DNA from: Volvox africanus | Lineage: Eukaryota > Chlorophyta > Chlorophyceae > Chlamydomonadales > Volvocaceae | DNA: 64,000 nucleotides | Assembly (NCBI GenBank): GCA_030268105.1 | Contig: BSDZ01000094.1 | Location: 2,422,501-2,486,500, forward strand | Direction: 5' to 3' | Part shown: piece after piece, positions 1-8,818 of the stretch | How the letters are laid out: each line of letters starts with the position of its first letter | Position numbering within the stretch: position 1 is the stretch's first letter | The notes under the pieces: model-generated | Seen by the model: the letters and a program-made list of their open reading frames with translations, nothing else | What the model was told of the DNA's origin: nothing | Databases searched by the model: none | Position numbers and translations under genes: made by a program

Positions 1-3000
1 CAATGGCAGATGTCTGTCAATCTGTTCTCGCACCGCCTTGGCTATAGGGCACTCCCAGAAGTGGTGCAGGCGTGGGGAGCAAGGTTGATCAGTATCAGCT
101 CCATAGCTGCCACACCCACATGGTTTGATGGGCACCCTGGAAAGATGTGTGTTGCCAGGTATGGGTATCCCATCGACCACCAAACGCCACAGCGTCTCTT
201 TGTTTTTATTTTCCCACCGAACTGCTGTCCACAGCCTGTCTAGGGTTGCCTGAAAGCGCTGGAGGTTAGTGACAGGACAGGGAGGAGCTGGACCGTCTGT
301 TGGCATCCCTTGCGCCTCCTGCACAAAAGCTGACAAGAGCTCCAATCGCTCCTCCGCTGTTGAAACCCCTTGCAGCTGAGTAGCTTGGCTTACCGTGAGG
401 TTGTAGAGAGGCACTATACCCGAGTCCCCTGGCAATCTCCAGCCCAAACGCCTGACGATCATGGCCATGACTGTGGTGCGGTCTGGTGGTGCTGGCATCT
501 GCTGCTGCATTCTGTCCTCCACCCTGTCCGGCTGTTGGGGTTGTAAGCGGTTGACTACCTTCCGTGCTGCTGCTATCCATGCCGGGCTGATATCGTTGCA
601 TAGAGCCGAGAGAGCCATACGGGTAGACTCCTTGTCTCGCAGTTGGGTGGGGCTAGCTGAGGGGTCTAGAAACTGTTGGGTCCAGTCCAGCCAGGTCATG
701 TACTGAGGGAGGGGTATTTGGTCATGCTCCAGCATGTCGTACACCCTTACCAGGTCCCCAACTGTGAGCAGTTTTCTGCATGAAGCCATCAGTGGGTGAC
801 GGGTTTCCAGGCCTGGGCGGTGGTTGTTACCATTGATGCTTCCCCCATTGTCCGAATTGTTGGGCAGCAAAGGATTTCCCCAGAGAGCAGCCGCCCAGCA
901 CCAGTCTCCAGGGGCTAAAGGTGGGTTGCTGACATCTTCTAGTGGTGGGAGGTGCCCTAAAGCCCCTACAATTCGGCTGATATCCTCAGGCAAGGTCTCT
1001 CCACCCAGCCAGGGCCCAGTTGCCTGGGCAGTGGTAAGGGCCCAAGGTTTAAAGGCCGGATGGGTGATCTCCAGGTAGGTGGCCAGGGTCCGGATCCAGG
1101 GGTGGAGGCTTCGAACATTACCACTAGTAACTGGCTCTTCCTCTTCTTCAGCAACCGTATTCATCGCCGTGTCCAGAAGCATTACCCTCTCTCTCTCTCT
1201 CCTGGCCATCAGGGCCCCTCGGATGAATCGCACTGCCCACATGGCTTGTCTTGCCCGAATGTGTTGCCTGAGGGGCAGTAGGCCAAAACCACCAGTTGAT
1301 GGGTGTCCCACCAAGAGTCTGCTAGGTACTCCAGTGAAGCGCTGGCCCTGGTCTTCTGGGCCCTGTTTCCGATCTACAAGGCGAGCAGCTAAGCGTTCAA
1401 TGTAGGTCAGAGTGGTATCTGGAGGTGGTCCACCATGCTCCATATGCCAAGTGACTGTTTGCAGGCAATAGTTGGAGACTGCTGCAGCCCGACCAAAGGC
1501 AGAGAGCGGATAATGGGCTAGGCGTTGCATCCTCGTGTAGGCCAGGGCTAGCATCTCCGGCCAGTCTGGTTGGGGCGGCTGCAGTTGGTTGTCCATTGGC
1601 AAGTTAAGGGCTGTCGCAGTGGTGACCACCTTCAGGCCATTTATTGTGCTTCCCTGATGGTGGTCGTCCACAGCCCCTATGGGTAGGATTTCCATCTTAT
1701 CCAGGTTCAGGCGTTGACCTGATGCCCGGGCAAAAGTATCCATGGCTTCAAGGAAGGCTGGCACGGATTCCTCTCCTTCAAGGGCCACTTCTGCATCATC
1801 AGCAAACTGACAGGCTGTGACCCTGTCTTCATCTGAAGGCAATAGGCGGAGGCCTATCTCTTGGCTCTTTAGCCAGCTGAACAAGGCCTGGGCAACAAAG
1901 AGATACAGCAGGTGTGCTAGAGGGCAACCCTGTCTTACCCCTGCTTCCATTTTAACAAGCCTGGATTTGAAACCGTTCACCATGGCTCTTGCCCGCGTGT
2001 TGCTAAGCAATATCCGGGTCCAACTGCAAAGCTGTGGGCCTGCTCCCATCGCCTCCATCGCCCCCATCAGGAAGTTGCGGTCCACTGTGTCATAAGCTTT
2101 TGCGAAGTCCAGGAAGGCCAGCAGACCTTGGCGGTTCAATTTCCGTAAGAGATGAGGCAGATGGCGTAGAAAGAGAACACTGGCCCCAATGAGCCTCTTG
2201 GGCAGAAAAGCTGACTGCTCAGGGCTAATGATTCGTCCCAGGGCTGGCCCTAGGCGATTTGCCAGCACCTTGGCCAGCAAGCGGTAGTCCGAGCAAAGCA
2301 GTGTGATAGGGCGGTAGTTACCAGGCTGTTTGGGGTCTCCCTTCTTGTAAAGCACCTTAATGATACCATCCAGAAAGCCTGTTGGCACCTGCCCTGTTTT
2401 GCCGATAGCCGTGAAGAGGGCTGCCATGGTATGGCCAATCTCTGGCCAGAACTTGCGGTACAGATCCGTTGGGATGCCATCCCATCCGGGTGCTTTGCCT
2501 GGCTGGCTCTTCTTCAGTGCGAAACCCAGCTCAGTCACAGCAATGGTCGGGGACCCAGCCACTTCGTCAGCTTCCTCAGGGAGTCGGATGTTGGCTGCTG
2601 CTAACTGGGTTAGCACTGACTGGCGATCTTCAGGAGTGGTGAAGTCTGGGGCTCTGCATACCCCTGCCCAAAAGTCCGCTACGACCTGTGGTAGCTGTGC
2701 TGGATTAGTGACCAGTCGGCCTGAGTGTGCCTGGAGTGCCACTGGGGCTGTTTGCTGGTCCTGGATTTGGGTTTGCAGGAAGGTTGTCAGAGCTGGGCCA
2801 GGACGCTCTCCTGCGTGTAACCAGTGGACCCGGGTCTTTTTTGCCACCCTGGCGTTGTCCTCAATATGCACCCTAGCCAGTCTTGCTTGGGCATCTATGA
2901 GCTGCTGTAGTAGGTGTGGTGAGTGCGGCATAGTATCGAGGGCTTGTTGGGCCTGTTGGACCCCAAGGTAGGCCTCCTGGGTATGAGCACCTGGCTGCTG

Positions 3001-4080
3001 TCTGCGCTGTTGCGCTACCTTGTTGAGTTGGTGTGCTAGGAAGGTTAGTCGGCGTTTAAAACCAGGCCACCAAGCAATAAGGTTGCCCGGATTCTCTTCG
3101 ACTGAGGGTGCCTCTTGGCATTGGTTCCGGATCCACTCCGCCATGCTTGTAGCCAAATCCTCATGGTCAGTGAAGGCCATGCGTATACGCTTGATGCCTG
3201 GGCCCTTGACCTCATTTTTGCAAGGTAGGAGATGAAGTGTGGCAAGACGGTGGTCTGAGGCTGTGTGGAAGGAGATGGCTGTATGGCATAGGTACGGCAG
3301 CTTGGCTTCATTGATGTAGATGCGATCTAGGCGTGAACCGCCTGGGGTGGGTGCATGGTACAGGTGAGTGAAGTCCCGGCGCCTTGGGTGGAGGTATCGG
3401 TGGGTATCTACCATCTGTGGGCCTGCCCGCTGCCGCATCTCAGTGATAGGCCTATCTGCTTGACGCCCATCTCTTCCTGCGGACGAGTCCCACTCTGGGT
3501 TTTCCACAAAGTTGAAGTCTCCTGCCCAGATAAGGGTGGTGTCCCTATTGTCCTCCATGGCTTGCGTTGTGGTGGCAGCCAGGGCGTTCTCGAAGAGTTG
3601 TCGCCGGGTTTCCGCAGCCATCGAGGTAGTGCCAGGTGGGAGGTAGATATTGCAGATGTGCAGGCGGTGTCCCCCCCAGTGGAGGATACAGTCGGTGAAA
3701 CGGCCTCTCGTACATGTATGCTGGGGTGTTGCCAGTTTAGGTGCCAGAGCTGAAGCTAGCCCCTGTCTGATGAGGATGAGCACTCCTGCTGTGTGCGTCG
3801 AGTTAGACCAAGAGTAGGCTGCTATCTTCCAGTTTTGTGTGTGGATCTGTTTGGTGGCATAACGAAGATCCCGTTCAAACAGGCATTGGTGCTGGAGGGT
3901 AGTGTGGTGGGTTTCCTGCAGACATACAACATCCAGCCGCTGCTCAGCCCATTGACGTACCGCTGCCTGAAGTCGACTGCCATGAGAGGCCAGAAGCCCT
4001 CGCATATTGTGTGTGGCTATGCGCAGTGGATGCCCTGAGATAGCTCCCTGCCGCTGACTTCTCTTGTTGCCTCTGGACAT
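1..4080 (-). CDS. LINE ORF2 (AP endonuclease + reverse transcriptase), partial
   Basis: A single minus-strand frame stays open from an ATG at 4080 to the window edge, about 1,360 codons with no stop. Read in that frame, the N-terminal third is an AP-endonuclease domain. Its motifs are THNMRGL near residue 22, LQETH, WAGDFNF, SRLDRIYI and SDHR near residue 274. The reverse transcriptase follows, with the catalytic QFADDA box at 1795-1809 and VRQGCPL just before it. Near the edge (about 30-120) a Cys/His cluster (CGCGS ... C ... HHFWEC) resembles the C-terminal zinc motif of APE-type LINEs. The protein should nick the target site and copy its own RNA into it. The 3' end of the element lies outside the window. 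The start was chosen because this ATG overlaps the ORF1 stop and the endonuclease follows at once. The subfamily cannot be named without a search. Confidence 0.9.
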   Translation of the reverse strand, partial: MSRGNKRSQRQGAISGHPLRIATHNMRGLLASHGSRLQAAVRQWAEQRLDVVCLQETHHTTLQHQCLFERDLRYATKQIHTQNWKIAAYSWSNSTHTAGVLILIRQGLASALAPKLATPQHTCTRGRFTDCILHWGGHRLHICNIYLPPGTTSMAAETRRQLFENALAATTTQAMEDNRDTTLIWAGDFNFVENPEWDSSAGRDGRQADRPITEMRQRAGPQMVDTHRYLHPRRRDFTHLYHAPTPGGSRLDRIYINEAKLPYLCHTAISFHTASDHRLATLHLLPCKNEVKGPGIKRIRMAFTDHEDLATSMAEWIRNQCQEAPSVEENPGNLIAWWPGFKRRLTFLAHQLNKVAQQRRQQPGAHTQEAYLGVQQAQQALDTMPHSPHLLQQLIDAQARLARVHIEDNARVAKKTRVHWLHAGERPGPALTTFLQTQIQDQQTAPVALQAHSGRLVTNPAQLPQVVADFWAGVCRAPDFTTPEDRQSVLTQLAAANIRLPEEADEVAGSPTIAVTELGFALKKSQPGKAPGWDGIPTDLYRKFWPEIGHTMAALFTAIGKTGQVPTGFLDGIIKVLYKKGDPKQPGNYRPITLLCSDYRLLAKVLANRLGPALGRIISPEQSAFLPKRLIGASVLFLRHLPHLLRKLNRQGLLAFLDFAKAYDTVDRNFLMGAMEAMGAGPQLCSWTRILLSNTRARAMVNGFKSRLVKMEAGVRQGCPLAHLLYLFVAQALFSWLKSQEIGLRLLPSDEDRVTACQFADDAEVALEGEESVPAFLEAMDTFARASGQRLNLDKMEILPIGAVDDHHQGSTINGLKVVTTATALNLPMDNQLQPPQPDWPEMLALAYTRMQRLAHYPLSAFGRAAAVSNYCLQTVTWHMEHGGPPPDTTLTYIERLAARLVDRKQGPEDQGQRFTGVPSRLLVGHPSTGGFGLLPLRQHIRARQAMWAVRFIRGALMARRERERVMLLDTAMNTVAEEEEEPVTSGNVRSLHPWIRTLATYLEITHPAFKPWALTTAQATGPWLGGETLPEDISRIVGALGHLPPLEDVSNPPLAPGDWCWAAALWGNPLLPNNSDNGGSINGNNHRPGLETRHPLMASCRKLLTVGDLVRVYDMLEHDQIPLPQYMTWLDWTQQFLDPSASPTQLRDKESTRMALSALCNDISPAWIAAARKVVNRLQPQQPDRVEDRMQQQMPAPPDRTTVMAMIVRRLGWRLPGDSGIVPLYNLTVSQATQLQGVSTAEERLELLSAFVQEAQGMPTDGPAPPCPVTNLQRFQATLDRLWTAVRWENKNKETLWRLVVDGIPIPGNTHLSRVPIKPCGCGSYGADTDQPCSPRLHHFWECPIAKAVREQIDRHLPL

Positions 4081-4307
4081 TATTCGGCTTGGGTTTCCCG
4101 GTTGGGGGGGTCATACTCCTTCCCATCGCAGTCCATGTCCTGGGATGGGTTGGGGTTGTTTTTGGTTTGCCGGGGACGCCGAGTGGGTGTCCGCCGTGGT
4201 CGGAGTGCCTCCTTGGTTATACCACCTGATACCGTTGACTCCCTCTCCTTCCGTTGCAAGGCTAGTTTGGCCTTCCGGGCTTGCCTTGCCCTCTCTGTTT
4301 GGGCCAT
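4080..4307 (-). CDS. LINE ORF1, C-terminal remnant
   Basis: A short basic, Gln/Arg-rich reading frame lies directly upstream of ORF2 on the minus strand. It ends in TAA at 4082-4080, and the last A of that TAA is the first base of the ORF2 ATG (TAATG). The frame is open back to a TAA near 4388, and the first Met is at 4307. No zinc knuckle or coiled coil is visible, so this is probably only the tail of a nucleic-acid-binding ORF1. The 5' part is cut off at the tetranucleotide array that begins at 4396. The assignment rests on position and strand, not on a recognised domain. Confidence 0.55.
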   Translation of the reverse strand: MAQTERARQARKAKLALQRKERESTVSGGITKEALRPRRTPTRRPRQTKNNPNPSQDMDCDGKEYDPPNRETQAE

Positions 4308-4395
4308 GTGCCGCTGGGCTCTTACCTCCTCTGGCAGGTGGGTCAGTCGCTGCTTGCGAATTTTGTTTTGTTGGGTTCTATGGGTTTATGGGTTC

Positions 4396-5396
4396 ATGTA
4401 TGTATGTATGTATGTATGTATGTATGTATGTATGTATGTATGTATGTATGTATGTATGTATGTATGTATGTATGTATGTATGTATGTATGTATGTATGTA
4501 TGTATGTATGTATGTATGTATGTATGTATGTATGTATGTATGTATGTATGTATGTATGTATGTATGTATGTATGTATGTATGTATGTATGTATGTATGTA
4601 TGTATGTATGTATGTATGTATGTATGTATGTATGTATGTATGTATGTATGTATGTATGTATGTATGTATGTATGTATGTATGTATGTATGTATGTATGTA
4701 TGTATGTATGTATGTATGTATGTATGTATGTATGTATGTATGTATGTATGTATGTATGTATGTATGTATGTATGTATGTATGTATGTATGTATGTATGTA
4801 TGTATGTATGTATGTATGTATGTATGTATGTATGTATGTATGTATGTATGTATGTATGTATGTATGTATGTATGTATGTATGTATGTATGTATGTATGTA
4901 TGTATGTATGTATGTATGTATGTATGTATGTATGTATGTATGTATGTATGTATGTATGTATGTATGTATGTATGTATGTATGTATGTATGTATGTATGTA
5001 TGTATGTATGTATGTATGTATGTATGTATGTATGTATGTATGTATGTATGTATGTATGTATGTATGTATGTATGTATGTATGTATGTATGTATGTATGTA
5101 TGTATGTATGTATGTATGTATGTATGTATGTATGTATGTATGTATGTATGTATGTATGTATGTATGTATGTATGTATGTATGTATGTATGTATGTATGTA
5201 TGTATGTATGTATGTATGTATGTATGTATGTATGTATGTATGTATGTATGTATGTATGTATGTATGTATGTATGTATGTATGTATGTATGTATGTATGTA
5301 TGTATGTATGTATGTATGTATGTATGTATGTATGTATGTATGTATGTATGTATGTATGTATGTATGTATGTATGTATGTATGTATGTATGTATGTA
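4396..5396. repeat. (ATGT)n tetranucleotide array, about 1 kb
   Basis: About 250 uninterrupted copies of ATGT/TGTA, with no substitution visible between 4401 and 5390. A four-base unit without stops leaves all plus-strand frames and two minus-strand frames open, giving meaningless repeat translations. The array abuts the truncated 5' end of the LINE on its left and a SINE-like module on its right. Confidence 0.98.
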
Positions 5397-5409
5397 CATA
5401 TGTATTTGG

Positions 5410-5441
5410 GTGTTACACTGTGGGCGACTCGCCCTTCAAAG
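5410..5441 (-). repeat. SINE-like 3'-end module, short copy
   Basis: A 32-bp segment (GTGTTACACTGTGGGCGACT...) separates the two ATGT arrays. The same module recurs in the plus orientation at 9480-9544 and reversed at 42781-42846, where it is longer. Read on the minus strand here, it ends CACAGTGTAACACCC and runs straight into (TACA)n. This resembles the 3' terminus plus simple tail of a short retroelement. TGTAA, the chlorophyte poly(A) signal, lies inside it. Confidence 0.6.
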
Positions 5442-5462
5442 ACATGTATGTATGAAATGTAC

Positions 5463-5493
<31 letters not shown>

Positions 5494-5594
5494 TGTATGT
5501 ATGTATGTATGTATGTATGTATGTATGTATGTATGTATGTATGTATGTATGTATGTATGTATGTATGTATGTATGTATGTATGTATGTATGTAC
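5463..5594. repeat. (ATGT)n array, second block
   Basis: About 32 perfect ATGT units, separated from the first array by 66 bp containing the SINE-like module. Confidence 0.97.
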
Positions 5595-6195
5595 ATATAT
5601 CCTTTATATGTACATTTAATGCCACCCGTGAAGCAAGCAAGAGCAACTGCTATAAAAGTTATGCTGTGCACTAGCCTTTAAATCTTAACATATATACAAG
5701 GTGCAGCAGCAATAAAGAATGTTATTTTACAATAATATTGATGATTGCCGTCGTCCTACATAAAAAATCTGTTTAGCTCTTCGCATGCGGCTAGCTATTT
5801 GCGGCATGTAACGGTTGGTTGTCGTAAAAGCTAGTCAACGAGTTCATGAGAAACGTCATAAATTATTTTTAAGGAATGCTAATCAAGTTTCTTATTAGCA
5901 AGCTCCTGGAAGTATGATGATGAGGCTGTATCCCAGTATTTCACGCACATGCATGTATAAGGAGCTTCCTGTGCGTATGCATGTAATTTACTATTCAAGT
6001 CTATCATTCGTTATTGAAAATTTACTTCAAGTATAAATTACGCGGACATGCACGTTCCACTTTAATATCTCGTACTCCACATGCATGAGTACTGCCTGTA
6101 CCACTCCATACAATGGAGGAGTCGTTTCCCTTTGTCAGATATCAGTTCTGTAAGGAAAAACAGTCTGATCCTGCTACTTTACTGTATATTATTAC
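5595..6195. other. AT-rich stretch, nothing recognised
   Basis: No coding exon, clear repeat or transposon terminus was seen. It should contain the promoter and left end of the CACTA-like element, but no CACTA left end and no GCGTTAGG subterminal motifs are visible, so that end may be lost. Confidence 0.5.
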
Positions 6196-6727
6196 ATGCT
6201 CATGGCCCACCTTTTATTAGGCTTTTTCTGTGGCATTACTTTCGGTATTGCTGTTGCCTCTTACGTTGCTCTGTATGCCCCTGTTTTAGTTGATGTATAT
6301 GTTACAGAATATTTAGTGTGGATCCTCATGGGTTCTTCTATTTTTGTTCTCATCACAGTGTTGGGCGTTACGATAGGGCGATACTGCTCAACGGTGTCAT
6401 TTACACAGTCCAATCATGATGAACGAGCTCTTCAGCTTTTCGTCGTTTTACCTGGGTCACGGACGTTGACGTTTTCTGGAAGTACGGACTCAACTGTGGG
6501 ACAGCTCATGGACTTCGTCTCCAGTAATTCCTTATTTACATTTCAACCTGGATCAGTTTGGAGGTTGACTTCTAGTAGAGGGGACGTGCTATCAGATCGA
6601 GATAAACATCTTGGCTTGTACGGCTTACATAACCAGTACCATGTTCAAGTTCTTGGCCGCCTCCTTGGAGGCAGTGGAAGGCTTCCGAACAAGCGCCCAG
6701 CCTCATCCAAAAGGGATAACATATCAG
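6196..6727 (+). CDS. Exon 1 of transposase: two hydrophobic segments + ubiquitin-like domain
   Basis: Residues 3-30 and 37-62 are strongly hydrophobic (LLLGFFCGITFGIAVASYV; WILMGSSIFVLITVLGVTIG). Residues about 76-158 look like a beta-grasp ubiquitin-like fold. They start ALQLFVVLPGSRTLTF, have a D-x-T-V-x-x-L helix start, and end HVQVLGRLLGG followed by SGR. A Gly-Gly end followed by a short tail is the shape recognised by ubiquitin-type proteases. The donor is cag|gtgcgc at 6727. The hydrophobic part is T-rich DNA and could instead be intron, with a tttacacag acceptor near 6405 giving an exon that starts at the Ubl. Confidence 0.5.
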
Positions 6728-8732
6728 GTGCGCACGGATGACTTATGTTCATATAGGTTTTTAAGGGATATATTTATTTGGAACATCCATTGTGCACTCA
6801 TCTCGTACCAGCCACCCACTCATCCTGTCAATAATTTTAAATCAAAGTACAGTTATTCATACTAGCCCGGGCTTTGGTGTGATGAGCCAGGCACTGTGGT
6901 TTGTTTGGATGGGTCCAATGAAACCCTTCCAATTGCCATCCACCGTGGCCATGCATGTATGCACGGAAAAAATTAAAATATCCCTCACCCCAAATTGGCA
7001 TGCAAGCTACATCTACGTATCTCCTTACTTGCATGACAGCATGATTAAATGAATGCAATATTACTGTGCTGCAAAATTCACAGATGCATGGCTGCAAAAG
7101 CACAAGTTCAGTCGTTGTCAGGACCCTCTTGGTCAGGAGGTTTATGCATGTACTCAATGCCCATTTACTGGAAGGACACGGTCGCAGCTTTATGGGCACA
7201 TGAAGAGATGCAGACTTTCTTTCCCAGAGGATACCAACTTAAACATGGACAATGAGAATGACTTCAACACCTCTGATGATCATAATGAAGACCATAGCAG
7301 TAGCAGCAAGGACAGTTCAGGGCATACATCAGAGGTGTTGTCAGGGGATAGCAGTGGACATTCGCAGGTTCAGGAAGAAACAGCTCTGCCCTCCTCACTT
7401 GTTTCTGCTCTCATTCACGTTATGGATGATCTTGATCCTGCCAATCCTAATCACCGGCAAACTCTAGAATATATATCAGCAATCCTGGATAACTTATGCC
7501 AACATAGTTATCCTGAATCTGAGGATGATGAACCCGATGCAGCAGAACTTGGTGTACTTTCACAGTTAGGGGCCATGGATCATGGGCAGTTACAGCTGCT
7601 GGAACCCACAAACCCAGCCGAGCTTCTTGCCTCAGGAAGCACTGTTCAAGCGTACAAAGAACGTTTGGATGACCCTCTGTGGAGGGTCACTGTGAATAAT
7701 GGTGATGGCGTTGTAGTGTGCCAAGGTAAGAGAAGTGTTGAGGCCTATTGTAGGGCATTATTAAACATCTTGCCTTGTTTGACGGATGCATGCCTTTGGA
7801 AGAAAATAAGATTGTTCTCCTGCATGTACATGCATATTGAATGCATGCAGAGGCAAGAATAACCGTGGGTCAGTTTGGATATGCCTGGCTGAAAGAAAAG
7901 ATGGCTGGACGTGTTCGAGATGTGGTTGCAGATCGACAGCTACGGTTCTTGAGGGATATCTGCTTGTTCTACCATGTTCCACCCAGTCTTTATGTCCTCC
8001 GAAAGATGCTTGGAATACCAGACCCACGTGATTTCGAGCAGCACATCTGCCTTAGTGAAAAGTGCAGGTTTCCACCTTTACCCACAAAGGACTGGATGGA
8101 TCATCGTGATGACACATGTAATTGCCCAGAGAAGCATAAGCGCTTCAAGATGGTGACCACAAGTGCAGGGGCCCATCCATTACCCAATAAGGTGATTGAA
8201 TGCTTACTTGATAAATTAAAAGCTTTAACGTTTGCAGTCATCCCATTAGTCGTTATTGGTATCATCGTAATATATTAATTTGTAGCCTATTACTGTTTCA
8301 TACTGTCATATGTTTTCAGAATGTCCCTGGTTATAGTATATATGTTCTGTTAAGGCTTGGAATGCCCTGGATATCCATTCTCTTGTTTTATGCAGAGATA
8401 CTGGGATTTTGGGGTGGAGAACATCATACAGGCCATGTTTTCAGATCCACTCTTCCGCCAGCTTCGTGGCACTGGCCGTGATAATGAGCCAGATGACTTC
8501 TATGGTTCCCAAATGGCCAAAGATATTGACGCAAAAACGAATGGCCAGCTTATGCAGCATGCAAATTCTGCTTATGATCTTGGATTCGACTTTGCCCAAG
8601 TATATCAGTTCAAAACTCATAGTGTTGGTTTATTACTGATGAGGTGAGAATATGTTGCATGAAAGGTACATTTATATTTTGATTTAATGTCAATAGGCTA
8701 CCTTGCTTCAGTTACACGTGCGCGCGCGCGCG

Positions 8733-8818
<86 letters not shown>

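Noticed and set aside
1079..3753. Several plus-strand frames of 70-200 codons across 1-3.8 kb
   Set aside because: They are antisense to the continuous LINE ORF2 frame, which carries all the recognisable motifs.
4102..5681. Very long plus- and minus-strand frames of Met-Tyr-Val-Cys or His-Thr-Tyr-Ile repeats
   Set aside because: Pure translation of the (ATGT)n arrays; a four-base unit without stops keeps frames open by construction.
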